A stretch of 64,000 bases of DNA from Eutrigla gurnardus (lineage: Eukaryota > Chordata > Actinopteri > Perciformes > Triglidae): positions 7,370,154 to 7,434,153 of the forward strand of contig OY741281.1 of assembly GCA_963514095.1 (NCBI GenBank), in the 5' to 3' direction. The position numbers were made by a program, and so were the translations under genes. Numbering within the stretch: position 1 is the stretch's first letter; every line of letters begins with the position of its first letter. Under the pieces are notes generated by a model that did not search any database, was not told where the DNA came from, and saw nothing but the letters and a program-made list of their open reading frames with translations. This document shows, piece after piece, positions 49,930-60,502 of this stretch.

Positions 49930-50043
49930 AAGGTTGCTGCTCACGGCCAAACACCAAGGCAGCAACAGCCAAAATGCCGAACTCTGGGCTTCAAACCAAT
50001 AGGGTCACAACGACATCATTCACTTTTTATATACAGTCTACGG
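49930..50043 (+). mobile_element. Dispersed repeat fragment ending in ATACAGTCTACGG
   Basis: GCCAAAATGCCGAACTCTGG through CACTTTTTATATACAGTCTACGG resembles a common fish non-autonomous repeat that ends TATATACAGTCTATGG. The other end and inverted repeats are not visible, so the class is unknown. Confidence 0.35.
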
Positions 50044-50366
50044 TAAGAATAGAATTGTGTGCCTACGTTGTCGCCCTTTTGATCTTAGAAAATGAAACTC
50101 AACATGTACCTTTTTTATAAGTGTGATTTCTCTCCGCATTTGCAGCCAGGGCAGTGTGTGTCAGCCTAGCGTCTCTGCCACGGTGCTGAGCAGTAGCGAT
50201 GTCCTAAGCTGTGCTGATGGATGGCTGGGCTGCAGGCTGCCAGGCGCTGGTGCTCGCCTCGGCTCCCACCGACGCAGCGCAACCCCTTTAGCCCAGGGGT
50301 ATGGCTTAGAATGCAGCTATTAGAGCAGTCCGGAAGATTTCACGAGCTCATTATAGTCGAGTGTTG

Positions 50367-50368
<2 letters not shown>
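50044..50368. other. Non-coding sequence with GC-rich open segment
   Basis: An acceptor-like TTTCTCTCCGCATTTGCAG ends near 50144, and the GC-rich sequence after it is open in a single frame for about 56 codons to a stop at 50323. There is no donor and no recognisable protein. A chance event or the terminal exon of a non-coding transcript are both possible. Confidence 0.2.
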
Positions 50369-50414
<46 letters not shown>

Positions 50415-50425
50415 CAGGCAGGCAG
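50369..50425. repeat. (CA)22 microsatellite with GGCA tail
   Basis: CA units from 50369 to 50412 run into three GGCA units (50413-50424). Simple sequence; no coding content. Confidence 0.95.
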
Positions 50426-52279
50426 CTCCATGTATGTGCGCACTAACACAGCAGCCACTTAGGATGCAGGTCCATGAGCACTGAGGGCAGGATTCACTGG
50501 GGCATCACTAAAAATAAGAGGTGAAAAGCAAGAGATTGAGCACACAGTCACCACGGTGTGTTCCTTTTACGGAAAATTGCTCACTTTTTTCACACGAAAC
50601 AGGCAATAAGACAATTTTACAATTTTAGAAAAGCACCGTCATTACAGAGGAAGCAGATCTGCAGCAGATTTACTCCTCAGGCAGGATGGGTTTTTAGCAC
50701 TATAACAGGTGCACTGTCAGATTCGGAGCCCGTTAATTATATTTGCTTGCGTAAGTAGGGCTTGTAATTTCGTTTGCTTCTTCCAATGGCATTCACAACG
50801 TATTCTGCATTCATTTAAAATGATGTAGGGAAAGAGATTTCTTTTTTTTTTAAATGGGTTTGTAATGATAGACGCTGCTTTCAATGGCACCACTTAGTTT
50901 TTTGTTGCAACCATTTTAATTTAGGGATACATTTGACTATATTAACAGTTATCATAGTATAATAAACAGGCATTTGTGACTTGCACATATCTCTAAAGCA
51001 CAATAGCTCATATGCATATCTATGCGTGCCATTAGGGAGGGCGGCCATGAAACACAGAGCCACAGACCAATTAAGCGTTTAGAGTCTTGCTCAAGGAGAC
51101 TCTGAAAGAAGTTGACACCCGCTGGGGAACTGGAGACCAACTCAAACCCAAAGCCCTTCCCAGTTATGACCATTACTGAGAAAATAAATCCAACACGCTG
51201 CAGTGATCCTGCACAGGGTTGAATGCCAATTTGAGGCATATAATAAACTTTTTACTACTATAATTATTTCTCATCCTGCTCTCCAAAGTGTATTCTCACA
51301 TACAATTAATTTGCACCAGCAAATGCATTGTTCATGGAGTATAATGTCACTTGCATTATGGTTTATTACCAGCAGAATGGGGTAGTTTTTGTTGAATGTA
51401 TCTGCAAAATGTTAACTGTTAACAGTTTTCAGTATTTTTTCACTTCTGGAAATAAAGCATAAAAATGAATTAGGAAACTAATGGTTAAAGTGGATATACA
51501 TTGTGACACTTTGAAAGGGTGCTGCTGGGGATGAATCTACACAGCAATTTTCACCTGAATCTGCAGCTCTCGTTGTTATTTTCATCATTGTTGAATGTCA
51601 TATTGAGCTTCAGCAGGCAGCTGTTTTCAGCAAAGATGCTCTGACATCCCACTGACGAAAGTTTGAGACTAGGTGGTGAACATAGTGGAGCATTTAGAAG
51701 CTAAAGAGAGAGAGATTTTTCTGCTGGAGATAGAGCATTTTCTAGAGAAAAAGTCTGATTTGGATGCACACCATGGAATGTTACAATTACATTTTCCCCA
51801 AATGTACATACATCTTGTGCTTTTGCCTTGACTTCCTCTAAAGGTTTCTTGTATATAAACATATGTTGTTGGAGGTAGGATTTCTCTGTCCTCGCCATGT
51901 GACACTCTACAATGAATGAAATAGAAATCTCCATTACTTGGCCATTACAAAACGCCTCCCCACCTATCATGCAAAATCCAGCGTCAGCAGCATTTGATAT
52001 GTGGGGGGATCCGGTTTAGTCTGGGGGTCCTCTTCCTGAACATTTTGCAATTAAGTAGATGCAATTTCACACATTCTGGTGCATTCTAACATGGTCATCG
52101 CCACCATATATTGAGGGGGGGGGGGGGGTCGGGACCCCACCTTTTAAAAAAAAACTAATTTGGACCCTCCGACATTTTCCATTAAAATATTAGTGCATGA
52201 CGGGTCTAATTTGTTCAGCGCTCTTTTTATTGCTTCACGATCAAATCCATTAGGAATCCACTCCGTGTTTTCCTGGTTT
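50426..52279. other. Unique non-coding sequence
   Basis: No gene recognised; frames are 95 codons or fewer. T10 near 50840. A pure G14 run at 52115-52128 is followed by GTCGGGACCCCACC; the region from there may be part of a decayed repeat. Confidence 0.4.
52115..52128 (+). repeat. Poly-G tract (G14)
   Basis: Fourteen consecutive G. A run this long can form a quadruplex and is prone to length error in sequencing. Confidence 0.9.
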
Positions 52280-52291
52280 CACACACACACC

Positions 52292-52363
<72 letters not shown>
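52280..52363. repeat. (CA)n microsatellite, once interrupted
   Basis: ACACACACAC, an interruption CCACAT, then a pure AC run from 52297 to 52363 (about 33 units). Confidence 0.97.
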
Positions 52364-52364
<1 letters not shown>

Positions 52365-52416
52365 GCACCAAAGGAAGTTTGCTTCTTGCAGCTACTTGGT
52401 CAACGAGTTGACGCCA

Positions 52417-52440
52417 GCAACAGGGGCGGACTGGCCATCG
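52417..52440 (+). mobile_element. Possible transposon terminus
   Basis: CAGGGGCGGACTGGCCATCGG is a start I associate with a widespread fish DNA-transposon family. The sequence soon departs from that family and the partner end is not found, so this is at most a truncated end. Confidence 0.3.
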
Positions 52441-52578
52441 GTCATATTTTAATTTCAGATGTTACAATCAATGAATCAAAATGAAGACAGCGGGGGAACA
52501 AGAGACATTAGAAACAGAAGAGGCATCTTCTAAAAGCCATTACTCTAACAACAACCCTAACCTTTACCCCCAGTGTGG

Positions 52579-52838
52579 GAGTGGGCGGCGTCTGACCTAT
52601 TTCGACCCTTGTGAGCACACCAGTCTTCAGCCCGTGTTTCTATGACTGACCATTCCGGAGATACAGCCAAAATAAAAAAAGACCTAAAAAAAAACAACCC
52701 CTATACCTAACCCTTACCCCAACCCCAACATAACATAACCCCAATTTTCACATTTCTGCTTATATCTCGGGAACGGAGGGTTGCAGAGACTCGGAAGTGG
52801 GTGGCGTCAGACCTAATTCGACCCTTCTGAACACACCA
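52579..52838. repeat. Degenerate paired repeat with C-rich CCCTAA-like core
   Basis: A 44-45 bp segment occurs twice in the same orientation (52579-52622 and 52794-52838), sharing GGCGTC-GACCTA-TTCGACCCTT-TGA-CACACCA with about six differences. Between them a CCCTATACCTAACCCTTACC-like C-rich stretch and words CCGGAGATACAGCC and TATATCTCGGGAACGG are roughly inverse to each other. It looks like a decayed tandem repeat or an unrecognised element. Confidence 0.6.
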
Positions 52839-55800
52839 CCTTTTTTTGTTTCAAAATGTTTTCGTTTTCTCTGTGTAACTTCAGAGGGAAGTCAGCGAAC
52901 AGACCGAAGGTCAGGCTGAGCCAATCAGATTGAACAATAAGTGGAGCAGCACCCTCCCTCTTATTTTTGGGGGGGACTGGTGGCTGTAAAAATACAGGAT
53001 TGATGGCTTGGGCACTTCCTGCTGTGGACCTGTTGTGGACAGTAAATCCGAAGACAGTGTTCACCCTCGAGACAAATCAGTGCCCATCAGGGGAGTGTTG
53101 ATGCATTGTGGGAAAACGGGTAAAGTCCGGAACCTGCAGTGAAGTTGCTTACAACGTCAAATGTGCGTAGATTATTCCGTGGCTCCTCTCCAAACTGTCA
53201 CTCCGCTCTTTGTTGACTTACCCAGCTGTAATGAGAAACACTCAGCCATGGCCACCCCGCGAGTCCAGTTAGCTTTTTGATTTATTGAAATCCACTGCCG
53301 GCCTGTGCTGAGTCACCAGCTCGCTGTTGAAAGCCAGACTGATACTTCACAGTTCCCGTCCCTGTTTTAACTCTACTTAGTATCATCATGCTGTCAGACA
53401 TTTTTCTTTGCCTCTACTGTAGCAAAGGGTACAGTCATTAATCCACAAAGCCACAATCGACGGGGCACTTGAGGTTGGGCAGCTGATGCATAAACAGACA
53501 TGATTGCACGTATAAATCCACTGCTTTTTGTTGTTTTAAAGAATAAAAACCATATAATTATGCATTCCCGATGAAATGATTATTGAAGCGAGAGTGAATG
53601 CAAAGTTATTTCACACCAATGTACTAAATATACCACTGTTTAGTCATTTCTCTTCGCTTCGGATGACATCGGTCCAGCTGGCTCTGGTCAATCCACAAAT
53701 GATATCACACATAATTAATTCAGACTTTTGTAGAGGCCATTGTAAAATCATTCTGAAGCGTTGATTTTAAACTGTTTTTGCAAAATGGAATTGGAAAAAA
53801 AAATGCACACTGAGTGCAGATGAAAGAAGACCTGCAGAGTAACCCTGTCTAATATGATTTCCATTCATTTGCAAATTTTGCAACAGTGATTTACATATAC
53901 AGGCAACATTTGCTCCCAATGCAGGAAGAGTTTAACATTCATGTGCTGGGAAACGTGAGCTTGTGGGTTCATGTGTCGTATTTCAACTCAGTGTAGAGGA
54001 TCAAGCATAACCCCAACCAATTAGTGTAGTTACTCAAACATAACCATAAATATGTTACACAGGATTAAGTCGCCATGCAGATGTTATTGCCTTTGGTTCT
54101 GTTTTTGTTTTGGTGCTGCTGAACAGGATGCCGTAAAATAATCATAAAACAAAATGAAATTGTAAATATGGTGTGGAAACAAATATATCTTAAAATGTCA
54201 ATACATCTGAATTTTGCAGATGTATTTAATGTGATCATTGTGTAGATATTGTGATGGAAAACAAGCTAAAAGGCATGTCAGTGTCTCTAGAAGTTATTCA
54301 CCTGAGAAATAGTTTCATAAAAATGTACAAGAATGGATTAACAATGATGAGAAATGTCTTTGAATGCACATAAAAGACAGAATGTTCTTCTGTCTTGCCG
54401 TTTTTCTCTCTTAACAATTTCAAGTGTAAGTCGTAGTATAAATAAATAGGAAAATTATGTTTAACTTTTTTATTCAAATTGACATACACTCTTTATTTGA
54501 AAGGATTCATGTAAATGCACATTACCAATAACTGATTTACATCATATTATATCCAATTTGTGGCATACGTTTGTCTCATTTTATTTTTAATAAATATCCA
54601 GCAATATATTGAGCAATTGCATATTCTTTTAGATGATTCAATCCGCCATAGACATTCGTCTAATAATATAATATTTTAAAAAAAACTAAATAGGTGTTGC
54701 TGTTGGCTACAGATGCACTTTTTATTGAAATTTAAAGTAAAATTGTTGAGAAATTATGTAACTCATCAAAGTCAACCCACTTTTTAAATAACTAGGTATG
54801 AGCAGAATAGAGAAAGCTTGAAAACACTACAGTTGCTCTTTCCTGCTTCATTACATTTTCTACATTTCCTGAATGCCACTAAACACTTGTTTAGACTATA
54901 ATTTGGTTGGTGTTTTAAGTCTTAATAGCTGCAATGCATGATTGATGTGTCTATTCTGCTATTGCTGAAAGACATGATTTTAGATAAACCCCGATTATCT
55001 TTTCTTTCATGATTCCATTTTCGCCAGAGTGCAAGTCCTGGCAAAGACTAACACTCTAAGAAGCCTTATCAGAGTTTCCTTTCAGCCCTACTAGGCTTTT
55101 GTAGAAAAATCTCTCCCCGCACTAGCTTCTTCCACTCGTTCAATCTTCCTTCAGCCTGCATCTCTGGAACATTGATGATAATCGCTGAAACCTCAGACAT
55201 ATGCCAGCGCCGTCACAATCTCTGGACATCCTGTTTTTCCATGTTGACCACATAAACATCTCGCCTCCGTCCCGTTGCGTACACAAGTTGTCAAGTAGTT
55301 ATTAATCGCTTTTAGACGAGATACTTCAAAGTCCTCATTTGTTAACCTTCATTTGTCATCGACTCCCCAAGCTGATCCCAGGCAATTACTCATTGTTGGA
55401 GATGGGGAGATGAGCAGTCCATAATCAAGCAGCTCGGAGTTAAGAAACTCTTTGTGATTGATAGTGAGTTGTCATTAATGGCAAAATAATAAAGGCGCAG
55501 CGCGCCACAGGGATGCCTGACAGCCAATGAAATGGAGAAAAGATGAATTAATTACACATCTTCTCATGGAACCAGTCTATGGATCGCAATGCCTATACTC
55601 ACTCATTTTAAGTGCTTCCTTTTTGTCCTTGAGAAAGTTTCCTTTTCAAGCTTTGCCGCCTGCGGTGAATCAGGCCTTGGAGATGATACTGTTTGACGCT
55701 TATTTGGATATCGTGTGTGGGCTCTTTTTGTACCTACTTGACTAGATTCTGTAAGCATGAGGACAAAAAAAGGGAAATGCAGGATAAATGATGATTGAGA

Positions 55801-56192
55801 ATTTTAATCCAGGCTATGTGTCAATTCCATTTCTCCTATGAGGCTGACATGGTATAGTAAGACAATCACTTCTGCTCTGTAACTGAATATGATGTTTATA
55901 CGTTATATTTTCATATGACAGTGGAAGAAAGGGTTTGGAGAACAATAGAGGACATTTTTTCCCAGAGATATCCACTGCCAAGTAACACTGTGAAGGCTTC
56001 TGCCTCAAAAAATCCACAGAATTGTGTTTTTATTTTTTTATTTCTCATAATAAATAATAATATTTTTGGGGGAGGAAAAGAATGGCATCAACAAAATTTC
56101 AGCATCATAACTATAACTATCAGTGTTGTGATTTTCTTGGGAGGAGGTGTTAAGAGAAATAGCCTATGAAAGTCTGAGCTCACACTGAATCA
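52839..56192. other. Unique non-coding sequence, 3.4 kb
   Basis: No gene recognised. 53880-55000 is AT-rich and featureless. 55020-55520 is a repeat-free block with homeobox-type words (GTTATTAATCGC, GTCATTAATGGC, CATTGATGATAATCG) and intact CpGs, another enhancer-block candidate. All frames are 84 codons or fewer. Confidence 0.4.
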
Positions 56193-56198
56193 TAAAAG
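56193..56198. repeat. Target-site duplication of foldback element, left copy
   Basis: TAAAAG directly before the element, matched by TAAAAG at 56983-56988 directly after it. Confidence 0.7.
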
Positions 56199-56285
56199 TA
56201 CGACGGCGTATTAGGGCCACTGTCGAAAAAAGAAAAAAAAAACGGAGCCGAGAGAGGTGGGCAATATTCTGAGATTAAAAGTCAC

Positions 56286-56369
56286 AAATTTGCTAGTTTT
56301 AAAGTGGGAAATTTGTGACTTTAAAACTAGCAAATTTGCGAGTTTTAAAGTCGCAAATTTGCTAGTTTA
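56286..56369. repeat. Nested inverted/direct 20-bp units in left foldback arm
   Basis: AAATTTGCTAGTTTTAAAGT occurs at 56286-56305, inverted at 56318-56337, direct again (one change) at 56332-56351 and truncated at 56355-56369. The right arm has only two copies (about 56867-56910), so the left arm carries an expansion of roughly 45 bp. Confidence 0.85.
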
Positions 56370-56621
56370 TTACGATGCTAACAACCGGCATTTATGCTAG
56401 CTAACTTCCCATGAATGTAGCTCTTATCTTTCTAATTAATCCATCCCGTGTGTCAATGCTTTGCTAAGGTCCTTAGGGTGATGGCTCTTGATGGTTAGTG
56501 TTGGTTAATTTTATATGGGCCAAATTGTCATCTTACGGTATGTGTGTTTGTTGATCGGGTGGTTTGGCTAAGCTAGCGGTCATAGAGGAAGTAATCACGT
56601 AGCTTGACCCGGATGTTTGCC

Positions 56622-56635
56622 GTTGCTATGACAAC
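56622..56635. promoter_or_regulatory. X-box-like palindrome in foldback loop
   Basis: GTTGCTATGACAAC matches the RFX form GTTGCCATGGCAAC at 12 of 14 positions and sits in the unpaired loop of the foldback element. Whether a factor binds it is unknown. Confidence 0.25.
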
Positions 56636-56982
56636 AAGTGAAAGCTACCGCTAGCTTAGGCAAACTACCTGCTCAATAAACACAAATAAGATGAAAATTT
56701 GGCCCATATAAAATTAACCAACAATAACCATCAACAGCCATTACCTTAAGGGCCTTAGCAAAGCATCACACATTGGGATGAATTAATTAGAAAGATAAAA
56801 GCGACATTCGGAAGCGAAGTTAGCTAGCATAAATGCAGGTTGTTAGTATCATAATAAACTAGCAAATTTGCCACTTTAAAACTAGCAAATTTGTGACTTT
56901 TAATCTCAGGATATTGCCCACCTCTCTCGGCTCCATTTTTTTTTTTTTTTTTTTTCGACAGTGGCCCTAATACGGCGTCGTA

Positions 56983-56988
56983 TAAAAG
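56983..56988. repeat. Target-site duplication of foldback element, right copy
   Basis: TAAAAG directly after the element's terminal CGTCGTA. Confidence 0.7.
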
Positions 56989-59900
56989 AGATATCACCTT
57001 ATGGTTTCTTTTTTTCATCTTCACAATCAGTGAGCACCAAACCAGTTGCCTGGAGGGCATCCACACATAAATGTCAAAACCAAAGTCAGCCTGTGAATTC
57101 CGCCAAAATATCTCACAATACCTTGAAATGTTGGGATGGGAGAATAGTTTGTTGGCCAACCAGAAACAAACATATAAACACACACCTACACAAATGTTAA
57201 TTAAAATGTAAATTCAGGGAATGGATAAATAATAACATAGTAGTTTTTATATCATGAGAATCCTAATGATAAGAATAATAACAAGAATGATCATGTTACA
57301 GCATCTTGACCCTATTTCATTAACAAAACCTTTCCAGAGACAGATATAAAAACCCAAAAAACCTTGTTTCCATGATAGTTCCTGCTACAGTGGGCGTCTA
57401 TTGCACAACATTTTGTGAAAACAATACCAAACACAGTCACTGGCTGGTAATAAAATGATATAATTAGATAATTTATTCTAAATTCTAGTGATGTCCTGAT
57501 TCAAGACCGGTCCACAAGGCACGAGGAGCAGCACCTGGGGCACCGCAAAGGCTCACCTGCCGAGCGTGACATATTGGTTATTTTAAGATACCTGCGATTG
57601 TACCTGCACACATGCTTAGACTATCACTGCCTAACAGCCCCCTGGTTCTCCATGACCTTTTCATCCACAGCTCTATGCCATTCTTCTTTTTTAACCCTCC
57701 ATTTCTCTTTCTTTTGTCATTCCCATTCTTCCCCTTGGCTAAGTTCATTGTTTCCATCCCTTTAGGAATTTCCATGTTTGAAGGGTTCTTTTAGAACTTA
57801 ATCTTTCTATCTGTCTGTAACAGTCCGATATTCTAGGACAAATGTTAATTCATCACAGTTCAGTTCATCACTGATGCTTCTCATCATTCTCTAAGTGGGG
57901 AAAAAAACAATTGCTTATAATAACTGGCTGCAAAGTGCGGGCACAACAAAGCATTTATACATTTCAAAAAGATGTTTCTTTGTTTGCCGGGAGACGCAGT
58001 GAATCAACTCTCCCGCTAATGAGCTGTTGAGGTTTCAAAAAGCCGAGAATTTTTCACACAAAATAAAGTCAACGGACACCGACAGCGTGTTTGCACAGAG
58101 TTCACCATGTGCCATTCATTGTTGCATGACAAACAACTGAGGCTCAGCAGGGGGTAAAGCAAATAGTAATGTGAGTGCCAGGAGGAAGAGCAGCGAGGAA
58201 TACAAACTAGGAGGAGAGCCGTGAAAGGAAAGAGGTCAAAGGAAATCTGTTTCAATTACACTGAGAAAGGTCAACTGTTGTGATGACAGAATGTTCAACA
58301 TGCAATGAGAGTGCACATTATTAATAATCCATACATCTACTGTATGTAATGAACAGCCATGAATAGTAATTGTTAAAATGAATCACTCTGCTATGGTTTC
58401 ATTGGGAATATATCCGATCAATCTCAAGCTCTTGTTTTTCATGTGTCTTGAATGTTTTCTTCTTTGATGATTTCTGTATTCTGACACCATACAGGCCTTT
58501 GACTCAAACAGTCACAAAGCAATACACCAATTCTTTTGACTTGACTTGACATGTAGGTCATGTATGCAATCTCAAATAAAATACAGTGGAGCCATGATGG
58601 GAGAAGTGAATGATGTGTAGAGTTTGGAAATGGAGTCATCTAAAATGAAATGGGACTCTTGTGTTTTAGGTGACACACAGTAAAGATGCATCTATGATAA
58701 TTTGTCTTTTATCTCTTGCTTGTCTCCCTTTGCCCCCTTTGTATCTTGTCTTTATTTTCATTATTTTATCGGATTTCATTTGAAAAGATCTTCTATTTAT
58801 TGCCTTATTGCAGCTTTTCAAGTGCAGGCATTTTTGTATCGATTGTGTGATGTGTTCAATAAAAATATAACTCACTCGTATGTGATGAAGGATCCATGTG
58901 GATTTACTGTTTTGTCCATCCAATAAAAAATCACCAAAACAATATCGTCAAGAGGTGAGTTCTCTGATTTTCTTAGCCATTAATTTGCAGCCTAGTCTTA
59001 CTCCCAGTGTGTCAAATACAAATGTGTACTGTTTTGTGTGTGCAGCTCTAATTTATGAACATTATGCTGATGACACAGTTGTTTCTCTCTTTTTATTGTA
59101 ATTTGTGACTATGAAGCTAGTCACGATTCAAAAGTGTCTGACATAACTTTTTTCCTTATCCCACTTCATAGACATATTTCCATTTACATATTTGTATGCC
59201 CAGTATTCCACTTGAAGTTGTATGGAAACAGCGATTAATGTGAATTATAGTTCTTTCAAAGACGTTTAGAATCGGCCAAGAAAATTGTAATCTGTGCATC
59301 TCATTTTATTATAGATTTCGGAAACATTGGTCATGGTTGGTCAGTTTTGACCAATCAGATTGATTTACAATAAAATGTGTCATTTATGTAACAAATAAGG
59401 GATTAGAATTTAATTTGAACTAAAATGTTCTCACTTAAATTGGGACTGTATAAATGAAAAATGTGTGAAAAGCAATAAGTCGACCTAATTATCAGCGTAT
59501 TGGAACATGATGGCAACTGTTTGATTTTCACATTAATCAGTTGCCTTTATCTCTTCTGTAGCAGCTATAATTAAGCAAAGCATTATATGTGTGCGAGTTG
59601 TCTCACAGTCATATGAAAGATGAAAATAAGCTGCAATGCACATTTTAAGATAAATCATAGCAGTGCATGTACATAGTTTGATGACGTTGGTCATGGTGCT
59701 GTGAATGGAAATATACAGTGAAAAAAACTATAGAATTTTTAAAATACTTTTTATGCAACTTCGATAAAGTTTGACTTGTGCCTGGCTTTTGTAACTGGTC
59801 TGAATCTGCCTCTGAAGCACTATATTGAAAATTGATTTTCCGGATTACATTCTCCCCCACGGCTTCAGAAATGTTACACTTTATCATTGGTTCATAAAAA

Positions 59901-60086
59901 CATTTCAAAACCCATTTAACAGTAAAAAAAAAAAAAATCATCAAACTCTTTACAACACTGCTTTTGTTTTCTCCTTCTCTTTATTAGTTGAAAGGGTTTC
60001 ACAACAGTGTATTACAAAACATTTCATCAAAACCAAGACAATAAATACATTCTTATTTGGACAATAGGAGACAAAGTGAATGATTG

Positions 60087-60091
<5 letters not shown>
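56989..60091. other. Unique non-coding sequence, 3.1 kb
   Basis: No gene recognised. 58985-59100 translates with a YADDTVV motif that may be a scrap of a LINE reverse transcriptase (listed separately). AATAAAAATATA near 58858 is a polyadenylation-like word without context. A12 run near 59925. Confidence 0.4.
58985..59100 (+). mobile_element. Possible LINE reverse-transcriptase scrap (YADD motif)
   Basis: The frame ending at 59101 closes with IYEHYADDTVVSLFLL. YADDTVV is the catalytic (Y/F)xDD box of non-LTR reverse transcriptases with its usual flanking residues. No other conserved RT block was found upstream or downstream, so this is either a small decayed fragment or coincidence. Confidence 0.28.

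Positions 60092-60133
<42 letters not shown>
60092..60133. repeat. (TA)21 microsatellite
   Basis: Pure TA for 42 bases; self-complementary, so able to extrude as a cruciform. Confidence 0.97.
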
Positions 60134-60136
<3 letters not shown>

Positions 60137-60466
60137 TTGTAACATGTAAACACGGTTCTTAAATGTTACTTTCCCTAACATTTCCTTCACTTCTCCCTCA
60201 TCTGCTTCCACAATCTGATTTCATTTTAAAATGAATGAAAGTGAATGGAAATTGACTTCTTGAGAATGGCTTGAGAATTAAGCTGAAAGCAATAATTAGA
60301 TACAGGCTAAGTCTCTCGTGTGAGGCATGTAGTTTGGAAGCATAATTAATATTCATGTTGTTAGTGTGTAAGCTACAAGTCCCTGTTGAGTAAGTGCAGC
60401 GATCTTGTCACGGCCGGCTGTTAATGCAGAGAAAACAAAGAGCCACAGTCTGCCGTTTCATTCTAG

Positions 60467-60502
60467 TGCTTACAAAACAAAACTATCCGTAAGCAGAATG
60501 AG
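60467..60502 (+). other. Weak candidate microexon (36 nt)
   Basis: Preceded by CCGTTTCATTCTAG and followed by the consensus donor GAG|GTAAGT. Length is a multiple of three and one frame reads CLQNKTIRKQNE without a stop. Not recognised; may be chance. Confidence 0.15.

Larger units (their letters stand above)
56199..56982. mobile_element. Foldback transposon with ~380-bp inverted arms
   Basis: The element begins TACGACGGCGTATTAGGGCC and ends with the reverse complement of TACGACGCCGTATTAGGGCC (one mismatch in 20). Pairing continues through almost the whole unit: left arm 56199-56580, right arm 56647-56982, loop 56581-56646. Matching landmarks include a purine A-run after ACTGTCG in both arms (A-rich at 56225-56240; T20 at 56936-56955), GGAGCCGAGAGAGGTGGGCA, TTATGCTAGCTAACTTC, ATTTTATATGGGCCAAAT and AAGCTAGCGGT. 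It is flanked by TAAAAG direct repeats. There is no coding frame; the 119-codon frame across the right arm is noise. The terminal sequence is not one I can assign to a superfamily. A 6-bp duplication is unlike Tc1 (2 bp) or hAT (8 bp). Confidence 0.9.

Noticed and set aside
52160..52411. 83-codon frame with a Thr-His repeat
   Set aside because: Translation of the CA microsatellite.
56824..57183. 119-codon minus-strand frame
   Set aside because: Spans the right foldback arm and its T20 run (polylysine); no similarity and no codon structure.
58814..58954. 141-nt segment between a CAG acceptor and an AGAG|GTGAGT donor
   Set aside because: All three frames contain stops, so it is not a coding exon.
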